A DNA stretch of 64,000 nt from Natronobacterium gregoryi SP2 (GCF_000230715.2 NC_019792.1:1426001-1490000); one strand, 5' to 3'. Positions 8,787 to 18,325 are shown, counted from the first letter of the stretch. Program-made: numbers and translations. The notes: generated by a model not told the origin, from the sequence alone.

Positions 8787-9859
8787 CCTTGATACCCCAC
8801 GCGCGGATCCAGAATCGTGTAGAGCACGTCCTGGAGAATGTTGATCGAGACGATGATGATGATGAAGACGAACATCAGCGATCCGACAAGCGGGAGGTCA
8901 CCCTGGGTGGCAGCCTGGAAGAACAGGTAGCCGATACCGTTGATACCGAAGATGTATTCGACGATGACCGACCCGCCGAGCAGGATAAACGCCTCGTTGG
9001 TGATGATCGGCACGAGCGGGATCAACGCGTTCCGGAAGACGTGTTTCCAGACGATCACTCGATCCCGCAGTCCCTTCGCTTTCGCCGTCTCGACGTAGTT
9101 GGAGTTGATCGTCTCGAGCACTGCCGTACGGCCGATACGCAACTCGTTACCCATCGACGCCGATCCCAGCACGATCGCCGCTGGCAACACTTGCTTGACC
9201 GACGCCAGGAACGTCTCGAACGAGAAGTAGATCCCGATCGGGATGCTCACGACGCCGACGGTGGCCCAGTCGGTCACCGCGAAGAAATCAAGCGGTGGCG
9301 GCCCGACGAGGCTGTCGATCTCGACGATAAACGTGTGCCAGTCGAGTCCGAACAGGAACTGCTCGGTTTGGCGAAGGAACGCCAGGAACATGATCGCCAG
9401 CCAGAAGTTCGGCATCGCTCGCCAGATGATGCCGCCGAACGAGGCGACGTAGTCGCCCCACGTGTTCGAGTTGAGGCCGGCATAGAAGCCGAGCGGAATC
9501 CCGATGAAAAGTGGGATCAGCACGGACCAGAAGCCGAGCCACAGCGTTCGCGGCGCGTAACTGCGAAGCAGCGTCGTGACGTCGGTGTTCGGTTGGACGA
9601 CCCAGGACTGACCGAGGTCGAACGACCACGGCAGCAGCATGTTCGACATGAACTCGAAGTACTGCTCCCATAGCGGCCGATCCAGCCCGAGTCGTTGCTC
9701 GATCTGTACTCGTTGTCCCGGTCCTGCGTCTTGGCCCAGTATAGCCGAAACTGGGTCGATCGGTCCCATCCGGATGATGATAAACGTGATCGTCAGGCCG
9801 AAAACGATGACCGGGATCGACAACAGAATCCGGCGCAGGAGATATCGCCAGCGGCTCAC
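8783..9859 (-). CDS. Peptide ABC transporter permease (DppB-like)
   Basis: Complete 358-residue permease: a first membrane helix (LLRRILLSIPVIVFGLTITF), a cytoplasm-distal domain, several membrane helices and the EAA-type loop (AKAKGLRDRVIVWKHVF) near residue 265 that docks onto the ATPase. It ends with the typical ILDPRVGYQG tail, and its stop codon overlaps the dppC start. The binding protein gene ends 156 bp upstream, so the order of transcription is binding protein, dppB, dppC, dppD, dppF. It is a paralogue of the partial permease at 1-997. Confidence 0.93.
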   Translation of the reverse strand: MSRWRYLLRRILLSIPVIVFGLTITFIIIRMGPIDPVSAILGQDAGPGQRVQIEQRLGLDRPLWEQYFEFMSNMLLPWSFDLGQSWVVQPNTDVTTLLRSYAPRTLWLGFWSVLIPLFIGIPLGFYAGLNSNTWGDYVASFGGIIWRAMPNFWLAIMFLAFLRQTEQFLFGLDWHTFIVEIDSLVGPPPLDFFAVTDWATVGVVSIPIGIYFSFETFLASVKQVLPAAIVLGSASMGNELRIGRTAVLETINSNYVETAKAKGLRDRVIVWKHVFRNALIPLVPIITNEAFILLGGSVIVEYIFGINGIGYLFFQAATQGDLPLVGSLMFVFIIIIVSINILQDVLYTILDPRVGYQG

Positions 9860-10015
9860 TGGATCTCACCTCCGTTTCGTCTCGGTTCGAGTAAATCCAA
9901 TCTAGGTTTCATATGGCTCTATTTGTAGCGAGATGACTGGAACCGACCGCCAGCGACGAGCTGACGGCCGAGTGGTTTGTTGCTGCCGACGAGTCTCGTC
10001 ATTCGTCGTCCCGTC

Positions 10016-11809
10016 TTACTGGTCCAGCGTGACTTCGTTGAAGACCTGGAGGTAGTCGCCCATCGCACCGAAGGGCTCGGCGTCGACGTGGTCGTAGTAG
10101 AACTGCTCGGCGAGTTCGTGGTGCAGTGGCATACAGACCATGTCCTCCCAGATCGCTTCCTCCATTTCGACGTAGCCCTCGTTGCGGACGTCCGCGTCGT
10201 CGGGGTCGGGATGCGCCTGGATGCGTTCCCAGGCGTCCTGAGCAGTCTGGGCCGCGTCGGTGTCGGACTCGTGCCAGTCGAGGTAGAACCCGGTGGTCTC
10301 CTCGGGCATACGGGACGTGTCGGTGTTCTCCGGCTCGAACCCGAACATCCCGTAACCGGGGTCCGGCCAGTTCCAGGTCCACCCCATCGAGAAGAACTCG
10401 AGATCACCGTTCTCGCCACGTTCCTGTAGCGTCGCAAACGGTGCTTCCTCGAGGTTGAGGTCGACGCCGAGACCGGCAAGTTGGTCGCGAAGCTGCCGAC
10501 CCGCTTCCTGGAAGACGTCCGACTCGTAGGTAGTCAACGTCAGCTCGTAGGGCTCGTCGTCGGTGTATCCGGCGTCTTCGAGGACATCGCGGGCCGCATC
10601 GCGGTTTGCCTCGTCACGGCTGTAGGGGTACTCTTCGAGGAACGCTTCGTAGGCGTCGGCACCGCCGGGCCACATGCCGGGCGGCGTGAACGTGTATGCT
10701 TCGTCACCACGACCCTCGAAGAGCGTCTGGATCAGCACCTCACGGTCGAGAACGTAGGCGACCGCCTGTCGAACCTCGAGTGGCACCGACGATACGTTGA
10801 ATCCGAAGTAGAACGTACTGAGTTGTGGGACGCCGACGTAATCGACGGTGTCACCGTTCTCGAGTGGGCCGTAGGTGCCGACCTCACGGCCGCGTTCGTC
10901 AGTCTCGGCATCGATCAGGCTCGCATCGTACTGCGCGGTCGGAAGGTTGAACATGTCGGCGTTGCCCTCGACCGCGTAGGTGTACTCGGCCTCGTCGTCC
11001 TCGAAGACCGCCCAGTGGACGCCGTCGACGTTGGCGACGCTGCCGTGATAGTCGTCGAAACGAGTGACCTCTACCTCGGCGTCTGGCTCCCACTTTTCGA
11101 ACTCGAACGGTCCAGTTCCGACCGGGCGCTCCGAGGAGAACTCGCTCTGATCGATCTCGCCGTCGTAGCCCTCGATGTCGCCGACGAGACCCTCCGGTAC
11201 GACGGTAAACGAGTCGTAGGCGAGGATCTCGAGTGCGTCCGGCGCTGGCGTCACGAGAGTGATTTCGAGTGTGTAGTCGTCGACGGCTTCGACCGCGAGG
11301 CTCTCGGGCTCGACGTCGCCGCTTTCGTCGAACTCGGCGTCGACGTTGAGAAACGAGGAGTCTCCTACGATGAAGTTGCCACGTTCGCTGTTGGGCGACT
11401 CGGCGAGTCGCCGAAACGAGTACACGAAGTCGTGGGCGGTCAGTTCGTCACCGTTGTGGAACTGGACGCCTTCCTTGATGTCGAACGTGTAGGTTAGTCC
11501 GTCGTCGGAGAGTTCGTAGCCGTCCGCGAGGCGGGTCTCGAGGTCCGTCGTCCCGTTCGGGAAGTGCGTCAGCGACTCGAAAATCTGGCGAACGACACGA
11601 CCGGAGGCGGTGTCAGTCGATTGAATCGGGTCGAGCGACGTTATCGTCGCGTTAACGAGGTTGAGAACCCCGTCCTGACCGCCCTCTACCCCGTCGTCGT
11701 CATCGTCGCCCGGTTCTTCCCCAACACAGCCGGCAAGCGCTAGCGCACCAGCAGCCCCACCAGTCGCTTTGAGGAACGAACGTCGTTCCAGTTCGTCTCC
11801 ATCCATCAT
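10016..11809 (-). CDS. Extracellular solute-binding protein of the complete peptide ABC transporter (SBP family 5), Tat lipoprotein
   Basis: Lipid-anchored receptor for peptides or related solutes. The chosen ATG 11809 (or the next codon, 11806) yields a Tat signal with RRSFLKATGG, an alanine-rich hydrophobic stretch and the lipobox ALAGC; the longer upstream start adds residues that do not fit a signal peptide. After an acidic linker the family-5 fold is recognisable (TFDIKEGVQFHNGDELTAHD). The mature domain is about 570 residues. It heads the operon that continues with dppB at 9859. A 300-bp untranslated stretch separates it from the divergent PPC-domain gene and contains AT-rich tracts near 11940-12005 suitable for promoters, but I cannot fix a start site. 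Confidence 0.93.
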   Translation of the reverse strand: MMDGDELERRSFLKATGGAAGALALAGCVGEEPGDDDDDGVEGGQDGVLNLVNATITSLDPIQSTDTASGRVVRQIFESLTHFPNGTTDLETRLADGYELSDDGLTYTFDIKEGVQFHNGDELTAHDFVYSFRRLAESPNSERGNFIVGDSSFLNVDAEFDESGDVEPESLAVEAVDDYTLEITLVTPAPDALEILAYDSFTVVPEGLVGDIEGYDGEIDQSEFSSERPVGTGPFEFEKWEPDAEVEVTRFDDYHGSVANVDGVHWAVFEDDEAEYTYAVEGNADMFNLPTAQYDASLIDAETDERGREVGTYGPLENGDTVDYVGVPQLSTFYFGFNVSSVPLEVRQAVAYVLDREVLIQTLFEGRGDEAYTFTPPGMWPGGADAYEAFLEEYPYSRDEANRDAARDVLEDAGYTDDEPYELTLTTYESDVFQEAGRQLRDQLAGLGVDLNLEEAPFATLQERGENGDLEFFSMGWTWNWPDPGYGMFGFEPENTDTSRMPEETTGFYLDWHESDTDAAQTAQDAWERIQAHPDPDDADVRNEGYVEMEEAIWEDMVCMPLHHELAEQFYYDHVDAEPFGAMGDYLQVFNEVTLDQ

Positions 11810-12113
11810 GATACAGTTTCCCTTTACCGAAGCCGCAGGTAAATCCATCGTTACTTCTTTATCCAGCCGTTACTCTCGGAATCATGCCTGTTGGAACCTG
11901 TAGCGGCGATGAATTGGACTTCTACCATCACTTAGCTTATCTGCTCATTTTCATCATGTGATTAATGCCCAGCCGAGTTCAATGAATTTCTAAAATTCAC
12001 TCTAATTGAAACGATTGGCGTGGTTCCTGGCAGACACTCGCAAGCTTCGGAGTCGATTCTCGACCGTCCGGCGTTCCTCAAGCTTTTTGCGTCTCTCAGT
12101 CAGACGTGAGCGT

Positions 12114-12575
12114 ATGCATTATCGTGAGGTCGAGACGGCACGTGAATACGTCGCCCGCCTCGAGACCGGTGCGGACTGGCGCGCGGAGATCGAAGCGCTC
12201 GCGGAGGCGGTCGAGGCCGACGCCGCGTGGTTCACCGCGCTGGGTGCAGTCCAGGACGCAGAACTTTGGTTTTACGAGCAGGACGACTGCGAGTACTACC
12301 CCATCGAACTCGAAGAGCCACTCGAGGTTGCAAGTTGTGTCGGTAACGTCTCGCTGCTCGACGGCGAAGAGCAAAGTTCCTCGAGCAGTCGAACGCAGTC
12401 CGACGACGACCGGTTCGCCCATACCCACGCCGTGCTCTCGGACGCCGAGGGAACCACGTACGCCGGCCACCTGAACGAGGCCACGGTGTGGGCCGGCGAA
12501 CTCCACATGCGCGTCTTCGAGGAATCGCTCGAGCGCGAGTACGACGAGACCACCGATCTCGACCTCTGGCTCTGA
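12114..12575 (+). CDS. PPC-domain (DUF296) protein, probable DNA-binding regulator
   Basis: 153-residue single-domain protein of the plants-and-prokaryotes-conserved (PPC/DUF296) fold, which forms trimers and in some members follows an AT-hook or binds DNA. Diagnostic stretches are AWFTALGAVQDAELWFYEQD, the central EVASCVGNVSLLDGE, and the histidine motif FAHTHAVLSD followed by YAGHLNEATVWAGELHM. ATG 12114 is used because the frame upstream of it is arginine/serine-rich and unlike the family. It stops one base before polC starts, so the two genes are probably cotranscribed; what that means for replication is unknown. Confidence 0.85.
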   Translation: MHYREVETAREYVARLETGADWRAEIEALAEAVEADAAWFTALGAVQDAELWFYEQDDCEYYPIELEEPLEVASCVGNVSLLDGEEQSSSSSRTQSDDDRFAHTHAVLSDAEGTTYAGHLNEATVWAGELHMRVFEESLEREYDETTDLDLWL

Positions 12576-12576
12576 G

Positions 12577-15500
12577 ATGCGCGAGGAGAACGAACGGTAC
12601 TTCAGGCGAATCGAGTCCCAGCTCGAGGACGCCTTCGACGTCGCCGAGGAGGCCAAGGAACGCGGCGCAGACCCCGAGCCAGAAGTCGAGATTCCGACCG
12701 CACGAGACATGGCGGATCGCGTCGAGAACATCCTCGGGATCGACGGCGTCGCCGAACGAGTGCGAGAACTCGAGGGCGAAATGAGCAGGGAGGAAGCCGC
12801 TCTCGAACTCGCAAAAGACTTCGCCGAGGGACGGGTCGGCGACTACGAGACGAAAGCAGGCAAGGTCGAAGGTGCCGTCCGAACCGCGGTCGCCCTGCTA
12901 ACCGAGGGTGTCGTCGCTGCACCGATCGAAGGGATCGACAAGGTCGAACTCCTCGAGAACGACGACGGGACGGAGTTCGTCAACGTCTACTACGCCGGGC
13001 CGATCCGCTCTGCAGGGGGGACTGCACAGGCGCTGTCCGTGCTCGTCGCCGACTACACGCGTGCGCTCGTCGGGATCGACCAGTACAAGGCCCGCGGCGA
13101 AGAGATCGAGCGCTACGCCGAAGAGATCGCCCTCTACGACAAGGAGACCGGCCTCCAGTACTGTCCGAAAGACACGGAGGCCAAATTCATCGCCACACAC
13201 CTCCCGATCATGCTCGATGGGGAAGCCACCGGCGACGAGGAGGTCTCTGGCTTCCGGGACTTAGAACGGGTCGACACCAACAGCGCCCGCGGCGGGATGT
13301 GTCTCGTGCTGGGTGAGGGGATCGCTCTGAAAGCTCCCAAAATCCAGCGGTATACCCGCAACCTCGAGGAAGTCGACTGGCCGTGGCTGCAGGACCTGAT
13401 CGACGGCAACTACGGCGACGAGGACGACGGCGGCGAGGAAGATGCCGAGCCAGACGAGGACGACGAAAAAGCCGACGACGCCGAAACCGACGAAGACGCG
13501 CCGGCCACAGACGAACCCGAGGGGCCGCCACGCGTCGGCGAATCGAAGAAGTTCCTCCGAGACCTGATCGCCGGTCGTCCCGTCTTCTCACACCCCTGTG
13601 CAGACGGCGGCTTCCGACTGCGGTACGGTCGCGCCCGCAACCACGGCTTCGCGACCGCCGGCGTCCATCCCGCCGCGATGCACCTGGTCGACGACTTCCT
13701 CGCGACCGGCACCCAGATCAAGACCGAACGCCCCGGAAAAGCCGCAGGTGTCGTTCCCGTCGACTCCATCGAGGGGCCGACGGTCAAACTGGCAAACGGC
13801 GACGTCCGCCGGATCGACGACCCCGAGAACGCCCTCGAGATCAGAAACGGCGTCGAGAAAATCCTCGATCTGGGCGAATACCTGGTCAACTACGGTGAGT
13901 TCGTCGAGAACAACCACCCACTTGCGCCGGCCTCTTACACCTACGAGTGGTGGATTCAGGACGTAGAGGCCGCCGGTGTGGACATCCAAGCCCTCGAGGA
14001 CGACCCACGGATCGACCTCGAGTTTCCGAATCCCGAGGAAGCACTCGAGTGGGCGCTCGAATACGACGCACCCCTCCATCCCGAGTACACCTACCTCTGG
14101 CACGACATTTCGGTCGAGACGTTCTGTACGCTCGCCGAGGCAGCCGCAGACGGCCGGATCGAGCGCGACGGTGACGGCAGCGTAAACGGGAACGGAGACG
14201 ACAGCATCCTCGTCCTCGAGTACGCCGAGAACGTCGCCGCCGCCCTCGAGACGATCGTTCTCGAGCATCGGCAGCGACCGGACGAGGATCGCATCGAGAT
14301 CGACGACTGGCGGCCGTTCGTTCACTCGGTCGGCTGCAATCCCCGGCGGACGGCCGCTGACGGTGCCACAGTAGAGGCCGAAGCGAACGCCCCCGAGGTC
14401 GAACTCGAACGGGCCTGGAGCGACGACGATCTCTCCGAGCGCGCTCGAACGTGGGGCCAGGAGGCGGGCGACAACGCCGTCGAGGCAGTCAACGAGGTCG
14501 CACCCTTCGAGATTCGCGAACGGGCACCGACCCGGGTTGGCAACCGGATGGGCCGCCCGGAGAAATCCGAAAGCCGCGATCTGAGTCCCGCCGTCCACAC
14601 CCTGTTTCCGATCGGCGAAGCCGGCGGCACGCAGCGAAACGTCGCGGACGCGGCCAAACACGCCGAGACGATGTCCGACACGCCTGGCGTCGTCGAGGTC
14701 GAGATCGGCCGCCAGCGCTGTCCGGACTGCGACACTGAGACGTTCAAGAACCGCTGTCCGGACTGTAACGCGCGAACCGAACCAGACTACCGATGTCCCG
14801 ACTGCGAGCAAGAACTCGAGCCCGACGACGCCGGCCGCGTCGAGTGTGACCGCTGTGAGATCGAGGGGACCTGCGTCGAGAACCGCGAAATCGACATCAA
14901 CGACGAGTTCCGCAGCGCTCTCGAGTCGGTCGGCGAACGCGAGAACGCCTTCGACATCCTGAAAGGCGTCAAAGGGCTGTCTTCCACGAACAAGATCCCC
15001 GAACCGATCGAGAAAGGGATTCTGCGGGCGAAACACGACGTTTCGTCGTTCAAAGACGGGACCGTCCGATACGATATGACCGACCTCCCGGTGACGTCGG
15101 TCAGGGCCAGCGAACTCGACGTCGACGTCGGCCAGCTACAGGCACTTGGCTACGAGGAAGACATCCACGGCGAACCGTTGAGCCACGAAGACCAACTGGT
15201 CGAGCTGAAAGTACAGGACATCGTCCTCTCCGACGGCGCGGCCGAGCACATGATGCAGACGGCCGACTTCATCGACGACCTGCTCGAGCAGTACTACGGG
15301 CTCGAGCCGTTCTACGAACTCGAGAATCGCCAGGACCTCGTGGGGGAGCTGGTGTTCGGGATGGCGCCGCACACGAGCGCCGCAACTGTCGGGAGAGTAA
15401 TTGGTTTTACGAGTGCTGCAGTTGGATATGCTCATCCGTACTTTCACGCCGCGAAACGCCGCAATTGCGACGGTGACGAGGACTGTGTGATGCTCCTCAT

Positions 15501-16212
15501 GGACGGTTTACTGAACTTTAGTATCAGTTTCTTGCCGGATAAGAGAGGAGGGCGTATGGACGCACCTCTGGTCATGTCCTCCCGCATCGATCCCTCCGAG
15601 ATCGACGACGAGGCCCACAACATGGACATCGTCTCGCAGTACCCCCGCGAATTCTACGAGGCGACCCTCGAGCAGGCCGACCCCGAGGCGGTCGACATCC
15701 AGATCGGCGAGGACACGCTCGGCACGGACGGCGAGTACACCGGCTTCGAGCACACCCACGACACCACCGACATCGCGATGGGGCCGGACCTCTCTGCCTA
15801 CAAGACCCTGGGATCGATGATGGACAAGATGGACGCGCAACTCGAACTCTCGCGGAAACTCGAAGCAGTCGACGAGACCGACGTCGCCGAGCGGGTCATC
15901 GAGTACCACTTCCTGCCAGACCTGATCGGGAATCTGCGGGCGTTCTCCCGCCAGGAGACGCGGTGTCTCAACTGCGGGGAGAAGTTCCGCCGGATGCCCC
16001 TGACCGGCGACTGTCGGGAGTGTGGCGGCCAGGTCAACCTCACCGTCCACCAGGGCTCAGTCAACAAGTACATGCAGACCGCGATCCAGGTCGCCGAGGA
16101 GTACGACTGCCGACCCTACACGAAACAGCGACTAGAGGTGCTCGAGAAGTCACTCGAAAGTATCTTCGAAAATGATAAGAACAAACAGTCGGGCATCGAG
16201 GACTTCATGTAA
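12577..16212 (+). CDS. polC: DNA polymerase D (Pol II), large subunit DP2
   Basis: Catalytic subunit of the archaeal replicative polymerase PolD, which works with the DP1 proofreading subunit and PCNA. It is a full-length 1211-residue intein-free protein. Visible features: conserved N-terminal block (FVNVYYAGPIRSAGGTAQAL), an acidic low-complexity insertion around residues 280-310, the zinc-binding cluster CPDCDTETFKNRCPDC and following CxxC pairs (about 710-765), the active-site block with NCDGDED (Asp965 and Asp967 as metal ligands), a second zinc motif CLNCGEKF...CRECGG near 1130, and a C-terminal PIP-box-like end QSGIEDFM for PCNA binding. Codon use changes sharply to AT-richer, rare codons over 15391-15567, around the known archaeal intein insertion site (see findings). 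Confidence 0.97.
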   Translation: MREENERYFRRIESQLEDAFDVAEEAKERGADPEPEVEIPTARDMADRVENILGIDGVAERVRELEGEMSREEAALELAKDFAEGRVGDYETKAGKVEGAVRTAVALLTEGVVAAPIEGIDKVELLENDDGTEFVNVYYAGPIRSAGGTAQALSVLVADYTRALVGIDQYKARGEEIERYAEEIALYDKETGLQYCPKDTEAKFIATHLPIMLDGEATGDEEVSGFRDLERVDTNSARGGMCLVLGEGIALKAPKIQRYTRNLEEVDWPWLQDLIDGNYGDEDDGGEEDAEPDEDDEKADDAETDEDAPATDEPEGPPRVGESKKFLRDLIAGRPVFSHPCADGGFRLRYGRARNHGFATAGVHPAAMHLVDDFLATGTQIKTERPGKAAGVVPVDSIEGPTVKLANGDVRRIDDPENALEIRNGVEKILDLGEYLVNYGEFVENNHPLAPASYTYEWWIQDVEAAGVDIQALEDDPRIDLEFPNPEEALEWALEYDAPLHPEYTYLWHDISVETFCTLAEAAADGRIERDGDGSVNGNGDDSILVLEYAENVAAALETIVLEHRQRPDEDRIEIDDWRPFVHSVGCNPRRTAADGATVEAEANAPEVELERAWSDDDLSERARTWGQEAGDNAVEAVNEVAPFEIRERAPTRVGNRMGRPEKSESRDLSPAVHTLFPIGEAGGTQRNVADAAKHAETMSDTPGVVEVEIGRQRCPDCDTETFKNRCPDCNARTEPDYRCPDCEQELEPDDAGRVECDRCEIEGTCVENREIDINDEFRSALESVGERENAFDILKGVKGLSSTNKIPEPIEKGILRAKHDVSSFKDGTVRYDMTDLPVTSVRASELDVDVGQLQALGYEEDIHGEPLSHEDQLVELKVQDIVLSDGAAEHMMQTADFIDDLLEQYYGLEPFYELENRQDLVGELVFGMAPHTSAATVGRVIGFTSAAVGYAHPYFHAAKRRNCDGDEDCVMLLMDGLLNFSISFLPDKRGGRMDAPLVMSSRIDPSEIDDEAHNMDIVSQYPREFYEATLEQADPEAVDIQIGEDTLGTDGEYTGFEHTHDTTDIAMGPDLSAYKTLGSMMDKMDAQLELSRKLEAVDETDVAERVIEYHFLPDLIGNLRAFSRQETRCLNCGEKFRRMPLTGDCRECGGQVNLTVHQGSVNKYMQTAIQVAEEYDCRPYTKQRLEVLEKSLESIFENDKNKQSGIEDFM

Positions 16213-16407
16213 TGGCTGGCGGCCGTAGGACAGTCGACTCGAGTCAGGCTTCGAAGTCGACGTTCCGCGCGTCCAGAACGGACAGAACGATCAGCAGCTA
16301 CGCGTCCAGAACCGTCGTCCTGTAATTTCGTTCTGTCGTGGCCGTTCCGGAATCGTCGACGCCTCGTCCCCCGACGATCCGTCTCGATGGCCCGACGGAC
16401 CACTTGA
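16213..16407. other. Intergenic region downstream of polC, no gene seen
   Basis: About 195 bases of non-coding sequence before the tandem family-A elements. No ORF, tRNA or clear terminator was recognised. Confidence 0.5.
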
Positions 16408-16482
16408 TACGGATTGCTGTAACTAGTTGCCGCTGATCGACAGAACGAGGAGCGATCGGCGGCAAGTGACTACTAAACCGTA
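16408..16482 (+). repeat. Family-A related repeat, 75 bp, first of a tandem trio
   Basis: Ends TACGGATTGCTGT and AGTACTAAACCGTA-like, flanked by TGA (16405-16407 and 16483-16485). The interior differs from the main family: it has the hairpin arms TTGCCGCTGATCG and CGATCGGCGGCAA and contains a CTAG. The same subtype recurs, split, at 35868-36113. Confidence 0.8.
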
Positions 16483-16485
16483 TGA

Positions 16486-16565
16486 GACGGTTTGCTGTCG
16501 GTCAGTGCCGGCGGGCCCGCGAGCCCGCCTGCGGTCGCGTCGGGACATCGGTACAACATTCAGTC
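16486..16565 (+). repeat. Family-A repeat, 80 bp, second of a tandem trio
   Basis: Begins GACGGTTTGCTGT and ends at CAGTC, with TGA on both sides (16483-16485 and 16566-16568); each TGA is shared with the neighbouring copy. Inner hairpin of the GCGAGCCCGCCTGCGGTCGC type. The ends have decayed more than those of the third copy, suggesting it is older. Confidence 0.82.
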
Positions 16566-16568
16566 TGA

Positions 16569-16648
16569 TACGGTTTACTGTAAGTCATTTCCGGCACAAC
16601 CGCGACCCGGGCGGCGGTTGCGCCGGTAAATCGTTACAGTAATCCGTA
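16569..16648 (+). repeat. Family-A repeat, 80 bp, third of a tandem trio
   Basis: Near-perfect copy (ends TACGGTTTACTGT and ACAGTAATCCGTA) almost identical to the nested copy at 3703-3782, flanked by TGA at 16566-16568 and 16649-16651. Hairpin arms CCGGCACAACCGC and GCGGTTGCGCCGG. From 16652 to 17009 I see no gene, only the upstream region of panE. Confidence 0.86.
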
Positions 16649-17009
16649 TGAGTCGTCCGGCACCGCACCCGGAGCGATCGATCGGTGCTGTCGCGGTGTC
16701 CGAGACGGTCGCGGTTCGGTCCTCCGTCGTTTCTCACTCGAGCGATAGTTTTCGACTCTGAGCAGCCTCGTTCCTGGTCTGTCGCTTTTCACCTCACGTG
16801 GCGACCACCCACATTTAGTATATCGGTTATTGGTTTACCCGCTGTGCGAGACGGCACACCGACGACCCGAGATTCGAAACGCCTCTTCCGACAGGAGGCC
16901 GAGACGCGAGACTGCTCGTCGAGTCGGCGGAGAAGACGGCCAATCCCAAGACCCACCCCGGTCGCCGGCGAAGAAAACCGTTTTGAGGGTCGTCCACGGG
17001 ACCGACACC

Positions 17010-17933
17010 ATGGAAATCGTCGTCTTCGGTGCCGGTAGTCTCGGCAGCCTCGTCGGCGGAATACTCGCCGGCGACCACGACGTGACGCTGGTCGCTCGCC
17101 GGGAACACGCCCAGACAGTCCACGAGTCGGGTCTTCGCATCGACGGCGAACTCGAGACCCAGGTAACCCCGGCAGCCACGACCGATGGCCGCGATCTCGA
17201 GGGGGATCTCGCCGTCGTCACGGTCAAGTCGTTCGACACGCCGTCGATCGCAGAGACGATCGCGACGGGGTCGTTCGAGGTCGTCCTCTCCCTGCAAAAC
17301 GGGATGGGTAACGAGGAGAGCCTCGCATCCGCCCTCGAGTCGCCGGTACTCGCCGGAACTGCCACCTACGGCGCGATCCTCCGGGAGCCCGGACTCGTCG
17401 AGTGTACTGGAATCGGCGACGTCGTCGTCGGCGACCGACGGGGTGGGACTTCGAACGTCGCCGAGACTGTCGGCGAGGCGTTTTCCAGTGGCGGTCTCGA
17501 GACGACCGTCGCGGCGGACATGCCTTACCGGCTTTGGGAGAAACTCGCGGTCAACGCCGGCATCAACGCCGTGACGGCACTGACCGAAACGGAGAACCGC
17601 GCCGTCCTCGAGTCGCCCACAGACCATATCGCCCGTGCAGCCACGAAAGAGACGGCTCGAGTCGCTCGCGCCGACGGCGTAGACCTCTCGAACCGCGAGG
17701 CGCTGGTGGCGATGGAGTCGGTCGCCGAAGCCACGGCGACGAACACGTCTTCGATGGCCCAGGACCTGCAGGCGGGTCGTCGAACCGAGATCGACGCGAT
17801 CAACGGCTACGTGGTCGACCGAGGTGACGAGTTGGGACTCGAGACGCCGACGAACCGGCTGCTCGCGGCACTCGTCCGGACGTGGGAGCGGGGTCAGGAA
17901 CTACGAAACGCGTCGCTGTCGGCGTCGCGGTAG
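17010..17933 (+). CDS. panE: Ketopantoate reductase family protein (PanE/ApbA)
   Basis: NADPH-dependent reduction of 2-dehydropantoate to pantoate in the coenzyme A pathway is the family's usual reaction. The 307-residue product starts with the Rossmann motif GAGSLGSLVGG directly after MEIVVF, continues with VTLVARREHA, and has the central VTVKSFDTPSIAETIA and LSLQNGMGNEE segments (the N of QNG is a conserved substrate-binding residue) and the C-terminal helical domain with WEKLAVNAGINAVTAL, whose lysine is the expected catalytic residue. ATG 17010 places the nucleotide-binding loop at the N-terminus as in all relatives; the long upstream frame is not coding. Paralogues with other 2-keto acid substrates exist, so the exact substrate is inferred. 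Confidence 0.88.
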   Translation: MEIVVFGAGSLGSLVGGILAGDHDVTLVARREHAQTVHESGLRIDGELETQVTPAATTDGRDLEGDLAVVTVKSFDTPSIAETIATGSFEVVLSLQNGMGNEESLASALESPVLAGTATYGAILREPGLVECTGIGDVVVGDRRGGTSNVAETVGEAFSSGGLETTVAADMPYRLWEKLAVNAGINAVTALTETENRAVLESPTDHIARAATKETARVARADGVDLSNREALVAMESVAEATATNTSSMAQDLQAGRRTEIDAINGYVVDRGDELGLETPTNRLLAALVRTWERGQELRNASLSASR

Positions 17934-17965
17934 AACGGGAAACGACGATCAACTCGAAGCGTGAC

Positions 17966-18325
17966 TTAGAATGGGGCTTCCGGTCCTTCGTCGGGCTCGC
18001 CGTCATCGACGGTTTCGCCGGGGAACGATGGGCTCGTGCCACCGCCTGCATCGCCACCACCATCCATACCAGTATGGGCGTTGACCTGCTCGATCTCGGG
18101 AATCTCCTTGACCATCCGGCTCTTGATCGCCTGGATCGTCATCGGCGAGATACCACAGCCGCTGCAGGCTCCGCCGAGTGCGATCGTGACTTCGCCGCTA
18201 TCCCGGTCGAGGTCCTGGATCGCTGCGCTGCCGCCGTGCATCTGGATCTGTGGGAAGTTGCGTCGCAGGAAGTTCGAAACACGCTCTTCGAGGTCGTCTC
18301 CGTCGCTCTGAGTCTCGGTGCTCAT
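17966..18325 (-). CDS. NifU-like (C-terminal domain) iron-sulfur protein
   Basis: 119-residue protein with the NifU C-terminal (Nfu) domain, a scaffold or carrier that transfers iron-sulfur clusters to target proteins. The cluster-binding motif CSGCGIS lies in the middle, followed by TIQAIKSRMVKEIPEIE. Preceding sequence (FLRRNFPQIQMHGGSAAIQD) matches the family, and the C-terminus is a disordered, acidic glycine-rich tail. ATG 18325 is chosen since residues upstream of it are unlike the family. It converges with panE, with 32 bp between the stops. Confidence 0.9.
   Translation of the reverse strand: MSTETQSDGDDLEERVSNFLRRNFPQIQMHGGSAAIQDLDRDSGEVTIALGGACSGCGISPMTIQAIKSRMVKEIPEIEQVNAHTGMDGGGDAGGGTSPSFPGETVDDGEPDEGPEAPF

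Noticed and set aside
13588-15036. Open frame of 482 codons on the minus strand within polC
   Set aside because: Antisense to the conserved zinc-finger part of DNA polymerase D; no family resemblance.
16408-16648. Tandem family-A elements considered as a CRISPR-like array or terminators only
   Set aside because: The units have inverted ends, differ in their interior and are flanked by target duplications, which fits transposition, not CRISPR repeats and spacers.
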